DNA from: Paulinella micropora | Lineage: Eukaryota > Cercozoa > Imbricatea > Euglyphida > Paulinellidae | Assembly (NCBI GenBank): GCA_019918135.1 | Contig: WBZZ01004161.1 | Coordinates: forward strand, 1 to 39,864 | DNA length: 39,864 bases | Direction of reading: 5' to 3' | Part shown: positions 1 through 9,130 of the stretch, piece by piece | Layout: the number at the start of each line of letters is the position of its first letter | How positions within the stretch are numbered: the stretch's first letter is position 1 | Translations under genes and position numbers: made by a program | Notes under the pieces: generated by a model | Databases searched by the model: none | Told to the model about the DNA's origin: nothing | The model's input: only the letters and a program-made list of their open reading frames with translations

Positions 1-427
1 ACTGCGGGATGTACTCTTGCTTTAAACCCACTGTTTTCTCAGTTCCAAGGCTCGTAACCTTTGGGAAGCTACCCATCGTGGAACCTTTACCTACCCCTTT
101 CAGGATCTATCCGGGCTACCAGGTAGTAGCAAGACTATCACACAGTATGGAAACGCACTTTAATAACTCGTATTATAATATAAAAGAACTGACTCTTTGA
201 CTTCCACGTCACAAACTGACTAACTTAGGTGCTGGTCTGTCGCATTTTCAGTTAACATTGGTATTAATGACTGTCGGGCCTATTGACAAATCAACTATCC
301 AAGTAACAGTGAATTAAATTGAAATAGCTACGACTAACGGAAACGAATTTCGGCACCATGCGATTAGCATGAGGCAGTTGATGTCTCACACACCGGTGTT
401 TAGCGGAAACAAAAAGGATTTACAGAG
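1..427. other. Unassigned AT-rich stretch
   Basis: I see no supportable gene here. The composition is AT-richer than most of the window. A 63-codon open frame at 9-200 on the plus strand has no recognisable motif. No tRNA-like or rRNA-like structure was noticed. Confidence 0.4.
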
Positions 428-1050
428 TTGCTATTATCAGATAGAGGGGTAGCTTACGGTATTAGCGCAACCCTCGGGGATAATATGTTTCATGATGCTT
501 TCCAAAATCATAAAGCGGCAAAAACAAAATATGGTTTTGATAGAGACAGGATAAGAAAAGCAGAAGAAATGGAAGAACTGAGAGAACCACACGAGGTGGA
601 CACACCGAGGGATCAGACGATGAAGATGAAACAGAGACACAATAACCACGACAACAGAGACAGAGAGGTAGCCAAACACCACAAGACCAGAAGACAACGA
701 CAGAGAAATCTGCCAACTGCAGAGACCTCACAAAGGAAGAGAAGAAAGCTTGGGAGGAAAGAGCGAACAGAAAAAAGAAAAGAGCGATGACAAGAACCAA
801 CAAGGATGTGTACTTGCTGAGAAAGAAGAGATACAGAGAAGAGCAGCAGTATCTGCATCGCTGCAGAATATTCCAACTTCTCGTTACGACAGCATTCTCG
901 GAATCTAAAGTAATTCAATTTCTTCGCAGCAAAAAGGTTCATAGCCCGTTTGAGAAAGTCTGCATTGTCAAAGAAAAATACGGTAATCTAAGTGGTGCGG
1001 CGAGATATATAGAGGAGAAAGCATTTAAAGAGATGAGACCGAGACACTAA
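428..1050 (+). pseudogene. Lys/Arg/Glu-rich coding remnants, unknown
   Basis: Two open frames (428-790 and 787-1050) meet in an ATGA overlap. The first is extremely rich in Arg, Lys, His and Gln; the second ends in a more ordinary globular-looking segment (FLRSKKVHSPFEKVCIVKEK). The codon style, with many AGA, AGG and ATA codons, resembles the copia fragment at 6.5-9.1 kb more than the GC-rich viral-type genes. The two frames may be one gene broken by a frameshift. I do not recognise a family. A retroelement gag-like origin is only a guess from composition and proximity. Confidence 0.35.
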
Positions 1051-1182
1051 GCGTTTTGCCCCAAACTCAAGTCAAACCCCAAACGAACCAGTTCAAAGTT
1101 CTCTCACTCTAACTCCTCTAAAGAAAAGCAAAGAGACAAGAATGGCAAGCTTCGAAAGAAAGGAGCCAAATGAGTTACTCTA

Positions 1183-1960
1183 ATGAGAGGAGAAGTAGGA
1201 GAGGAGGGTGAAGAGGAAGAAGGAGATAAGTCTGAGGGGGAAGACAGTTCTGAAGAGGAAGAGTACGAGCTTGTCATTATGGAGGGTGGAGAGGATGCAA
1301 TGGAGGGCAACATTGAAAGTGGGGAAAGAATAACTGCTCGTGAAGCTGAGCAAGAGGGCGAGGAGGAAAGTGAGCCCCAAACGGAGCAAAGTGACAATAA
1401 ACCCTTGGAACAACCCACCAGAGCCCGTGGGGGGGGGGGGGGGAACTGTCGAGTGCTCCATTGGCTCGAAACCCACTCCGAGACAGACCCCACAACCCTC
1501 CACAACGCACTCTCACTAGTGCTCAACACCCCGACACCTCTACAACAACAACTCCTGCCCTCACAACCTCACCACCCACGCAACGCGTGCAACCCTCACC
1601 ATTGCAACCAAAATCCTCTCAATCAAAAGTGAAAGAGAAACGGAAAGAACAAGAGAAGCCGACACCCACACCCCCTCAGAATTCTAGACAGACAAAGAAA
1701 GAATCACCACATCCCACTACATCCACTCCTCAGAGCAACACAACAGTCCCACTAACCATTCGCTGTCAAGGGCTTAACTGGAAGGGAGAACAGTGTGGTG
1801 TTAAGTTTGGCCAGGGGGGGGGGGGGGTTGGGGTAAGGCGGGAGAGGAAGCAAAAAGGCTAGCGTATGCAGATTTGTGCGGGTACCATGCTCGCCAAGAC
1901 CCTCTATTTCCGTCTATTGATCTGTTACAAGACCCATCACGTCGCTTACGTGCACGCCCT
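1183..1960 (+). pseudogene. Acidic then Ser/Thr/Pro-rich protein with C-C-C-H zinc-like motif, frameshifted
   Basis: Coding runs across three reading frames joined at two poly-G runs (about 1429-1442 and 1813-1827). It begins with a Glu-rich acidic region (1183-1400), continues as a Thr/Pro/Gln/Ser-rich linker (1461-1760), and ends in RCQGLNWKGEQC followed by DLCGYHARQDP. That spacing (C, then KG-x2-C, then C-x2-H) resembles the small zinc motif seen in some mobile-element and viral proteins, but I cannot name the family. Both frame changes fall exactly at G homopolymers, so either base-calling error or slippage could explain them. The function is unknown. Confidence 0.45.
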
Positions 1961-2048
1961 TCCCGTGACTTTCCATCAGAGAGTGAAATGATACGAATAC
2001 AGAGAGAGAGAGAGAGAGAGGGAGGGAGGGAAAGGGGGCGAGTGCACA

Positions 2049-2655
2049 GCAAGTTTCGCTCAAAGATACGGCAAAACCCGGGAAGAAAGACTCGCTAAGT
2101 TCCGCAAATATCGGGGAAAAAGACAAGGAAATTTAAAGTGTCGAAAAACCCGGTAAGAAAGTAGTTAGTTCAGTTTCACGGAATGATGCTGTTTTGCCAG
2201 GGAACGAGGCAAGGACCGGCGGGACTAGAGCTGAAAGGGAGATTGCATTCGATGAGGCTGTTGAGCATGTAGGAGGGACAAGAGAAGGGAAGTCTTGGCC
2301 CCCATTGCTACTGCCACAAGGTCCGTCCCCGTTAGCCAGAGTAGGAGACAGTGTAGAATCACAAGCACAGCAAGCGAGTGACACACACACACACACATAC
2401 GACACACCTGCAGCTGTGGGGAAGAGCAGTAAAAGAGACACAGAACACGGAAAGGTGATAGGCTTTGAAGACTTTAAGAGAATAAGTGAACAGCTGAACA
2501 ACCTGTGTGTAATGGACGATGAGACAGGAGACATTGTGAGAATGACGAAGAAAGAGGAAGAGAGAGTGGCTGAAGCAGACGGACTGTTGACAGATGTGTT
2601 TTGGGCCATCAAAAAAACAAATCTATCACCAGAATTTTTAGAAGGGTTTGGGTAA
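2049..2655 (+). pseudogene. Hypothetical open frame with one internal stop
   Basis: One frame stays coding-like from about 2049 to 2655 except for a TAA at 2134-2136. A short Lys-Pro-Gly-Lys-Lys motif occurs on both sides of the stop (PGKKDSLSS before, KPGKKVVSS after), which supports a single original gene. No ATG lies in frame near the start of the longest open piece, so the true start is missing or in another frame. The C-terminal part (GFEDFKRISEQLNNLCVMDD) looks globular and helical. A CA dinucleotide run at about 2382-2396 encodes alternating Thr-His. The family is unrecognised. Confidence 0.4.
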
Positions 2656-2825
2656 CACAAAAAGAATCTAGATATAAAACAAAAAAAAAGCTACGAACAA
2701 AAAAAGAAGACCGCCAGGAAGGAGAAAAGAGAGAAAAACCAAAAAAAAAATGGGGGAGTGCGGATCTTGAAGCCAGATCGGTAAAAACAAAAAAAAAAAG
2801 GCTGGCGCGGAAAGTTGTTTGGGCG

Positions 2826-2930
2826 GGGGGGAAATGGACAGAGGGGAAATGGACAGAGGGGAAATGGACAGAGGGGAAATGGACAGAGGGGAAATGGACA
2901 GAGGGGAAATGGACAGAGGGGAAATGGAGA
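2826..2930. repeat. 15-bp minisatellite, 7 units
   Basis: Seven head-to-tail copies of a 15-bp unit (GAGGGGAAATGGACA) occupy 2826-2930. The first and last copies each carry a substitution and the inner copies are identical, which suggests recent expansion. Flanking sequence is A-rich on the left and has a C run (about 2977-2988) on the right. Confidence 0.95.
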
Positions 2931-3050
2931 CACCTTTATGAAAACCTCGCCAACCTTCCGCTCTCCTCTGCTTTCCCCCCCCCCCCCTCCCTCTTCCTCT
3001 TTTTTTAAAAATTGTAAGCATGATTTAAAGAAAAACCCTCCAACAAGAAA

Positions 3051-4315
3051 ATGACCGAACCAAAAGACTGGAATCAAGCGCTCAGCGCCGAAGAGCAAAA
3101 GTACTGGCAAGCGCGCTCTCCTCTCGCCGAGGGCGCGCCCGAACCCAAAGTCTTTCCCGTGTATTTAACCACCCTCGTGCGGCGCAAGCCTCAAGGTTTC
3201 AAGGGCTGTCAGTCTTGCGTCCAAGGCAACTGCGGGTTTATTACGACAGTGAGCCCAACGCGCCTGCCAACGACTACGGCACGGGCTGCCCAGCCACGCC
3301 GCAGATTCTGTTAGCAATCGTTCTTTTCAGTTATTGCCCCGGGGCGGCGCAAAGGTTCTGGCAACAGGGAAAAGGTGGCAAGTGTCTGGACGTGGCAAAG
3401 CCGTCATCAGGCTGGCAGAGCATGCAACGAGACTGGGCTAGCGTTGGAGCGCTGTTGACCTTGTTTGGCCAGAGTTCTCTGCGAGATAAGAACACGGCCA
3501 CCCTCGCGAGGCTGGTTTTCAGCAAGCTAGAGTGCATCCGCTTCCACAAGAGCGCTGCACAGCGCTTTTTCCAGACGCCATTGTGGCCGGTGGCTATGTT
3601 TAGGCGGTTCACGATCAACCGCATGATCGGCCAAGTTCCGACAAATGCAAAGTCTGCCGGCCAAGTTCCGAAAAATGAAGAGTCCGCGGAGAGGCAGATC
3701 GGGCAGTTTATCGAAGGCGACGTGACGTAGTACGAGAACTGGTGTACGCTCGAGCTGCGGCATAATTTGCAGTTCCAGCAACTGACGGTAGTCTCTTCCA
3801 GGGCCACCATACGCCTGGCGGGGCTCGGCACAGCAGCGCGCGTAGACCTCGAGCTGCAGCAAGCGGATGTTTGGGTGGAGGAAGACGTGGCTGGCACTCT
3901 ACATTTCAACTTGATTAGCGGCGTGCAAGAGCTCGCCCTGAGCGGCGGGCAGTCCAATTGCGTGAAGATCGAGCACCTAGTGCTGACCGGCACGGCAGCG
4001 AAGTTGAAAGCAATTACGCTCAGTCACCTAGAAATTAAGCGGATCGATCTCCTGCTGAGCCAAGAAAACAAGCAAGAGCCGACCAAGCTGCTGTTCCGGC
4101 AGTGCAACGTCGGCAACAACATTTTGAACCGGTCGTCGTCGGGCTCCCACTCTTGGTTGCACAAGCGCTTGCGCGGTATATCGCTCTCGCTTTCAACCGG
4201 CGGTAAAGCCCGTTTGCGCGGTATATTGCTCTCGCCTTCCGCGGGCTGGGACATGTCTAGCGCTTTTTGCTCTTTTTTTTTTGCCGTGGTCACTTTTTTG
4301 CAAAAAGGGGGATGA
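3051..4315 (+). pseudogene. Decayed gene of unknown function
   Basis: The ATG at 3051 starts a good coding frame (MTEPKDWNQALSAEEQKYW) that passes into a second frame near 3200-3240. The second frame carries a TAG at 3728-3730, then continues coding-like for another 190 codons (for example DLELQQADVWVEEDVAGTL and LKAITLSHLEIKRIDLLLSQ). The early part has a CQSCVQGNC cysteine cluster. The later part alternates hydrophobic residues in a beta-rich manner. One frameshift plus one in-frame stop make this a pseudogene unless both are sequence errors. I do not recognise the family. Codon use is GC-rich, like the viral-type genes downstream. Confidence 0.55.
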
Positions 4316-4846
4316 GTGGCGGCAACGTTTTTCTTTTTTGTCTCTTTTTTTTACCAAAAATGAAATGGTCTGACAAAGGGAGAGGAAAGAGAGAGAGAGA
4401 CAGAAAATGAGAGAAATGAGAGGGGAGGGGGAAGTGGGAGGGAGCAAAGTGAGAGAGAGAGACAGAAATCGAGAGAAAAGAAGGAGGGGAAGGCGAAATG
4501 GCGCGCCATTTTTCCCACTATTTTCTCGACTTTTCCCCGGCCGGGAGCGCTACCACGAAATGTGGGGGGAGGGAGGAAATTGGGGGGAATTGGGGGGAAT
4601 TGGAGGGAAGGTGGCCGACAAAAATAGTCCGGGAATTTGCAAGAAGTGGGGAGGGGTCTGCTTTTTTGTTTCACGGCTTGCTTTTTTCTCTAAATGTCTT
4701 TTTTCAGGCATGTTTTATTTTAGGTTGTTCTGTCGCTGCGAGGATGCTACCTAGGCTGCTTTCCCTAACCGTAAGATTGTGCTTGTTTCGAAGTAAGGCG
4801 ACAGTGGTTTTGATGTAGCCGGCATATGACGCAGGACAGTCAGTGA
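4316..4846. other. Non-coding purine-rich spacer
   Basis: No supportable gene. It contains GA-rich purine tracts (about 4379-4500), a short near-tandem GGGGGAATT series (about 4575-4605) and T runs. An Arg-rich open frame that begins at 4843 is only a shadow of the GAA repeat. Confidence 0.5.
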
Positions 4847-4928
4847 CAGTTCGCTGCCGCGGAGATTCGTTGCACCCCTTTAGCTTCAAAATTAAATACC
4901 GCAAGCTGCGAAGAAGAAGAAGAAGAAG

Positions 4929-4959
<31 letters not shown>

Positions 4960-6475
4960 CGGGCTCGACGAATACAGTTCGGGAGGTTTCTGTCAGCCCC
5001 GCAGTCACGACGCGAACAGCAGAGACGCTATTCACGAATTTCTCTTGAGGCGGTGCGGGCGCAGTTGTGCCCTTTTGTATGCAGTCGAGCGCGGTGCGGG
5101 GCAAGCAGACCTTTTTGAGCTGCAATACACGGGGCAGGAACCTTCTCGTCCTTGCCTGGCCCGCCCAGGCGTCTTCCACGACGCGGGCAGTAGTAAGGCC
5201 ACGGTCACCGTGACCAAATTCAGCCGCGTCCTGAGCGTCCTTTGCGGCGACGCTGGTTGCACAGCCAACAAGTACCCGCAGCCTTTCGATCTGGACGAGC
5301 CAGCAAGCACAAACACGACCTGGCACCAGCAATGGCAGGCCAATTCCGGTGCCGACAAAGAGGGCGGCGAGACCAATAAGGACGACGAGGATGTAGAAGA
5401 AGAAAAAGCACCGTCCTCGCCAGCTCGAGCAGCGACCCTCGGCAAACACCCCGCGCCGTCAGCAGCAGGCGGGCCGTCTGCAACGGGCAGCTCTTCCCTT
5501 GAAAGCTGGTGCAGCAATCGTGAGGTTAGAACTTTTTTACTCGATGAGCGCGATCATACCAGTGGCGTTTCCTTCGTTGTTAGGAGCAGGCCCGAACTTG
5601 GTCCAGGCCACTTCTACATCCAATACAAGGGGTCTCGTCGCCATCCATGCCCTGCCTACGCAGGCGTCTTTCATGTTTCTAATAACGCTTCAATCATCGC
5701 TCTGCCTAATAGCCGCAGCTTGTCCATCTGCTGCAATGATCGCGAATGCTCCAGAAAAGGAGCGGTGTGTTTTCAGCTGGCGCCAAAAGAGCGGAAAGAA
5801 AGAGAAGGACAGCAAGAAGACACGGCCGACGGCGAGGGGGGCGATGAGAAAGACTACATCGACATGCAGGAATATGAAGAGGAGCTAAATGAACTACTGG
5901 CTCCACTGCAAGACCCGACGCAACCCGCGCGTCGCTATATTGGAGAAAACCTGCCGAGTATCGACCTTGAAATCTGCGTTAAGAATACAAAAGATCGTAT
6001 GAAAGAGGCCATTGACTTCTTTATGTCTTACTGGCACGATGCAGCTAGCAACGGACGCCTGATTAAGACCCTGAACGACAAGCAAGCTCGTTGGTCCCCA
6101 GCAAAGCTTTTTGAGGAGGAGTACAAAACAGCTCGCGAAAAATTCATGGAGAGGCTTACTCTTTTTCTGAACCCTTACCTGTGCGAGTTGAAGGCGATGG
6201 GCAAACGACTTTATGCTGTTTTGACAATGTCTTCAGATGGGACCGAAAGAAAATGGGTCATTGAAAACGAAAACGAGTTTTTACGCAGCGGGAAAACCTT
6301 TCCGCTGGAGATCCCACCCCACGGACATCCAAGACCTGAGAAGACTGAAATAGCTAGGTTGCTATATGCACTGACGAAGGGAGCAGAACCGATAGTAGTG
6401 AAAGAGGGATTGTGTTACGACCCGGACGGCAAAGAGAACGAGTTTTACTCAGAACTGGTAGCAATAATAGATTAA
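4847..6475 (+). CDS. Protein with two tandem PrimPol/UL52-type zinc knuckles
   Basis: The frame is open from 4847 (after a TGA) to a TAA at 6473-6475, but has no ATG before 5045, where only a TTG occurs. The true start may therefore lie in another exon or frame. After the poly-Glu tract two homologous modules appear: LFELQYTG...PCLARPGVFH with CGDAGC (about 5116-5262), and HFYIQYKG...HPCPAYAGVFH with CNDREC (about 5610-5756). Each has the C-x7-H...C-x4-C layout of the zinc knuckle at the C terminus of PrimPol and herpesvirus UL52 primases. No AEP catalytic domain is present. An acidic linker and a helical C-terminal domain follow (about 5840-6330). The last roughly 45 codons change to an A-rich codon style like the adjacent copia fragment and may be captured sequence. 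Inference: a DNA- or primase-associated accessory protein. Confidence 0.6.
4911..4958. repeat. GAA trinucleotide microsatellite
   Basis: About 16 perfect GAA triplets. In the frame of the following zinc-knuckle gene they encode a poly-Glu tract. In the next frame they read as poly-Arg. Confidence 0.95.
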
Positions 6476-6623
6476 TATGGGATACTCGACTTAGCCAAGA
6501 ATCACGACAATCAATTTGCCCTTTCAATAGTGCGATCGATGCCCCACTTGATGAAGATATGACATGAGGTAGAAGCGAGATGGGGTACGTTGAACGCATA
6601 TTTGCGTAAGTTACACTCAGGCG

Positions 6624-7304
6624 ATGCACACAATTTTAAGAATCAGTCCGGAACAGGCAGTACAGAGGAAGAAAGAGTTTGATAGGAAGAGACGGGAAAT
6701 AGACGGACACTCAGACCCAGAGGAGGATGATGAGTATGATCCGGAAAGCCTAGAACGCTCTAGAACCTCAGAAGAGATGAGGGCAGGAATACCCATAAGC
6801 TATAGATCGTACTGCGAAGCACGAGAAGAGCTTGACTGGATGTATGAGGAGAGATTCGAGCGAGAAAGGAAGAACAGGCTCCAGAAGAAAGAGAATGAGG
6901 AGGACGAGGAGCAGGATCACAACCTCATGGTAGACGACAGCACGACGGTAGGTCGAAAAGAAAAGATGATACTACAGGATAGTGGATCGTCAAGAGACAT
7001 AGCCTGTACACCACACATCTTGCGCAACGTTCGAGAGATAGAACCCGTCAGCTTAGTCACAGGAAACGGAGAGAGTACAGTGAGAGACATGGGGGAAGCA
7101 CGATTGACAAGAATCGATGGATCGGGGAAGCCAGTTTTGGTAAAGAAAGATATGTTCTTAGACACTAGGGTACCGGTTACGCGATGTATCCTGAGAAAGG
7201 CGAGAAAGACAAACCGATTGACATTTATGTCATGCATCAGTGTAGTGGTCATAAAGCATTACCAAAGACCTATGCATTATGCAAGGCGATGGGTAGACAA
7301 GTGA
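6624..7304 (+). pseudogene. Copia Gag-Pol fragment with aspartic protease motif
   Basis: The N-terminal part is charged, rich in Glu, Arg and Lys, and Gag/linker-like. The segment ILQDSGSSRDIACTP followed by a VTGNGES...GEA pattern matches the copia-type retropepsin active site (D-S/T-G-A/S) and the downstream flap region. The useful frame ends near 7180, where coding passes into the frame that starts at 7184. Truncated and frameshifted relative to an intact polyprotein. Confidence 0.75.
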
Positions 7305-7536
7305 CAAGAAGCGAAGATAGAGTTAGATTTTGCGAAGCCTGTATGATGGCGAAAGCTAAAGTGTTGCCCCGATTTAAGGCTAATAGAATTAGGAGAGCGA
7401 GTTACCCCTGTGAGATTTTGCATGTAGATACTTCCGGACCATGGGCGGTCATGTCAATTCACGGTAAGTACTATAAATTTTGCGTAACAGATGATTACTC
7501 GGGGTACATCAAGGAATTTTACTTACGTTTCACTTA
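7184..7536 (+). pseudogene. Copia GAG-pre-integrase and integrase N-terminal part
   Basis: A zinc-binding H-x-x-x-GH...C-x2-C pattern (HQCSGHKALPK...FCEACMMAKAK) is followed by the first integrase catalytic aspartate in ILHVDTSGPW and by FCVTDDYSGYIKEFYL, both typical of copia integrase (rve). The frame then enters pyrimidine-rich sequence that does not belong to integrase and stops at 7636. Confidence 0.8.
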
Positions 7537-7810
7537 CTCTCGCTTGCTTGCTCTCTTTTTCTCTCTCTTTGGGGATTCCCGCCCCGCTTACCCCGTCTTC
7601 TTCTTTTTCTCTTTCACTTTGGGGTTGTATACGTAACGCTCGTTTATGTTGAGGGGCTTATCCTTTTCATTGTCCCAGCGGTAGAGCATGCCAGGTGTAA
7701 ATCTCCCTCTCAAGATCACGTCACTTTCTTTTATTCTTATGGGGCGTTTGAGGATTAGAAGTTGCCCGTTGGTGAATGATAGACCGATGATGGTTGTGGT
7801 CCATGTTTCC
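7537..7810. other. About 270-bp insertion within the integrase
   Basis: Integrase homology stops after FYL (about 7536) and resumes with KNEFVECLKQAVAWFERQTG (about 7829). The intervening sequence is pyrimidine-rich on the plus strand. Its minus strand carries a coding-like stretch (GQLLILKRPIRIKESDVILR ... YRWDNEKDKPLNINERYVYN, about 7605-7790). I do not recognise it. It may be a fragment of another gene or a small insertion. No target-site duplication was identified by eye. Confidence 0.5.
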
Positions 7811-8482
7811 TGTGGACATGATGTTGACAAGAACGAGTTCGTAGAGTGTTTGAAGCAAGCTGTAGCATGGTTTGAGAGGCAGACAGGAAGGAAAGTCAGA
7901 CAGATCACTTGTGATAACGAGTTCGATGTCCCAACTGAAATCATAGAGTGGTGGAAGCCGCTTCAATTCATTTGGAAGACTAGTGCTCCAGGTGACAAAG
8001 ATGGCAATCCTATAGCTGAGAAGGTCAATGACATCACAGCCGGACCAGCCCGGGCCATGCGGTACGAGGCTAACTTGCCTCCACAGTTTTGGGCAGAGAT
8101 GGAACATACTGCCACAACCTTGCACAACATTCTGCCGGCCACGAGTAGAAAGGGCACTTCCCCTTTTGAGCAATGTCTAGGCTACAAGCCAGCTATCCGA
8201 CAACTGAAGCCTATAGGATGTTTAAGTGTAATGTACATAGGACAGCAGGTAGGGAAAGGAAACTATAGGGGAAACCGCGTGATGTTGCTTGGGTACGATG
8301 TATTTAAGGAACTATACAGAGTTTGGGATGGTCGCAATATCATTACTAATGTGCGTAATGTACGTTTTGACCCCAATATAGTTGGTAAGGAGGCTCACCC
8401 ACCCAGAGAAGTCAGATGGGACGACGAGGAATCTGAGGGGGAGAGTAGTGATACCGGTCAGCTAGAACAGCCAACAAAATAA
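7811..8482 (+). pseudogene. Copia integrase core, C-terminal part
   Basis: KNEFVECLKQAVAWFERQTG leads into ITCDNEFDVPTEI (second catalytic Asp), then NPIAEKVNDITAGPARAM (region of the catalytic Glu) and LPPQFWAEMEHTATTLHN, followed by a copia-like TSPFEQCLGYKPAIRQLKPI stretch. These are the conserved landmarks between integrase and reverse transcriptase in copia Pol. The frame ends at 8482. Coding-like remnants continue to about 9130, but RT is absent. Confidence 0.85.
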
Positions 8483-9130
8483 CCCGAACTTAAGGTTGAG
8501 GGGGAGTTAGACAAGCATGAGGAGCAACAGGAAGATAATGGCATTCACGGTCCAGATTCCGGTCTCCCATCAGAGGCAAAGGCAGAAATAGTTGACAACA
8601 GGGATGATGGACTAACACCCGTCACATCGTTAGAGGCGCAAAGCCTCGAAGCAAACCACCCTAGTAGGAGGTACGTAGAGGGAGACGCGCCCAATAAGGG
8701 CCTCACTTGGGAGCAAAGTGACAAAATCACATCAGCTAACATAGTGAGAGGGAAACGAGAAGCAAAGGTTAGGACACCAGTTACACAACCACCTCCAGAA
8801 AAGAAGGCAACAGTAAAAGCAGCTACACTGACAGGAGAGAGAGAGAGAGAGTTAATGTGCCGGGAGTAGTCTTCGGAGAAGAATGGGCAAAGGAAGAATA
8901 TGGAGACGATTGGCAATCAGTAAAACGAGAAAGAAAAGTCTTAGAACCGTGCGAGAAGGGAGATAGACTTAAAGTCCGTAAGATGCCTAAGCCCAGCCAC
9001 TTCGTAGTTTTTGACGACGGTCAAGTAGAAAAGATGTTAGACAGCGAGATTAGAAAGTATCGGATAGATAGATTAAGACCAGTCGGAGAACTAGAGCACC
9101 CCGAGATGTCCGCAGAAAGTATCGTAGAGG
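8483..9130 (+). pseudogene. Copia Pol linker remnant
   Basis: The plus-strand frame from 8857 (EEWAKEEYGDDWQSVKRERK and on to KYRIDRLRPVGELEHPEMSA) has the A-rich codon style of the upstream integrase and ends abruptly at the D5 gene border. A short GA run (8836-8850) precedes it. No RT motif is visible. Assignment to the same retroelement rests on composition and continuity. Confidence 0.5.

Larger units (their letters stand above)
6480..9130 (+). mobile_element. Ty1/copia-type retrotransposon fragment lacking RT and RNase H
   Basis: Copia-order domains lie on the plus strand: aspartic protease, GAG-pre-integrase zinc finger, integrase core, then a linker (8857-9130). No reverse transcriptase or RNase H motif is present before the sequence changes to the antisense D5 helicase gene at about 9125-9135. 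The codon style is A-rich, unlike the flanks. Frameshifts occur near 7180 and 8480, and an insertion near 7537-7810 breaks the integrase. I see no LTR pair. The left edge is uncertain (about 6330-6500). The element is dead and truncated. Confidence 0.85.

Noticed and set aside
3331..3993. 220-codon minus-strand frame as a gene
   Set aside because: The plus strand shows better amino-acid composition and a consistent frame on both sides of one stop; the minus-strand product is Cys/Ser/Arg-rich without motif.
4843..5118. Arg-rich plus-strand frame with a poly-Arg tract
   Set aside because: It is the GAA microsatellite read in the wrong frame; the poly-Glu frame continues into the zinc-knuckle gene.
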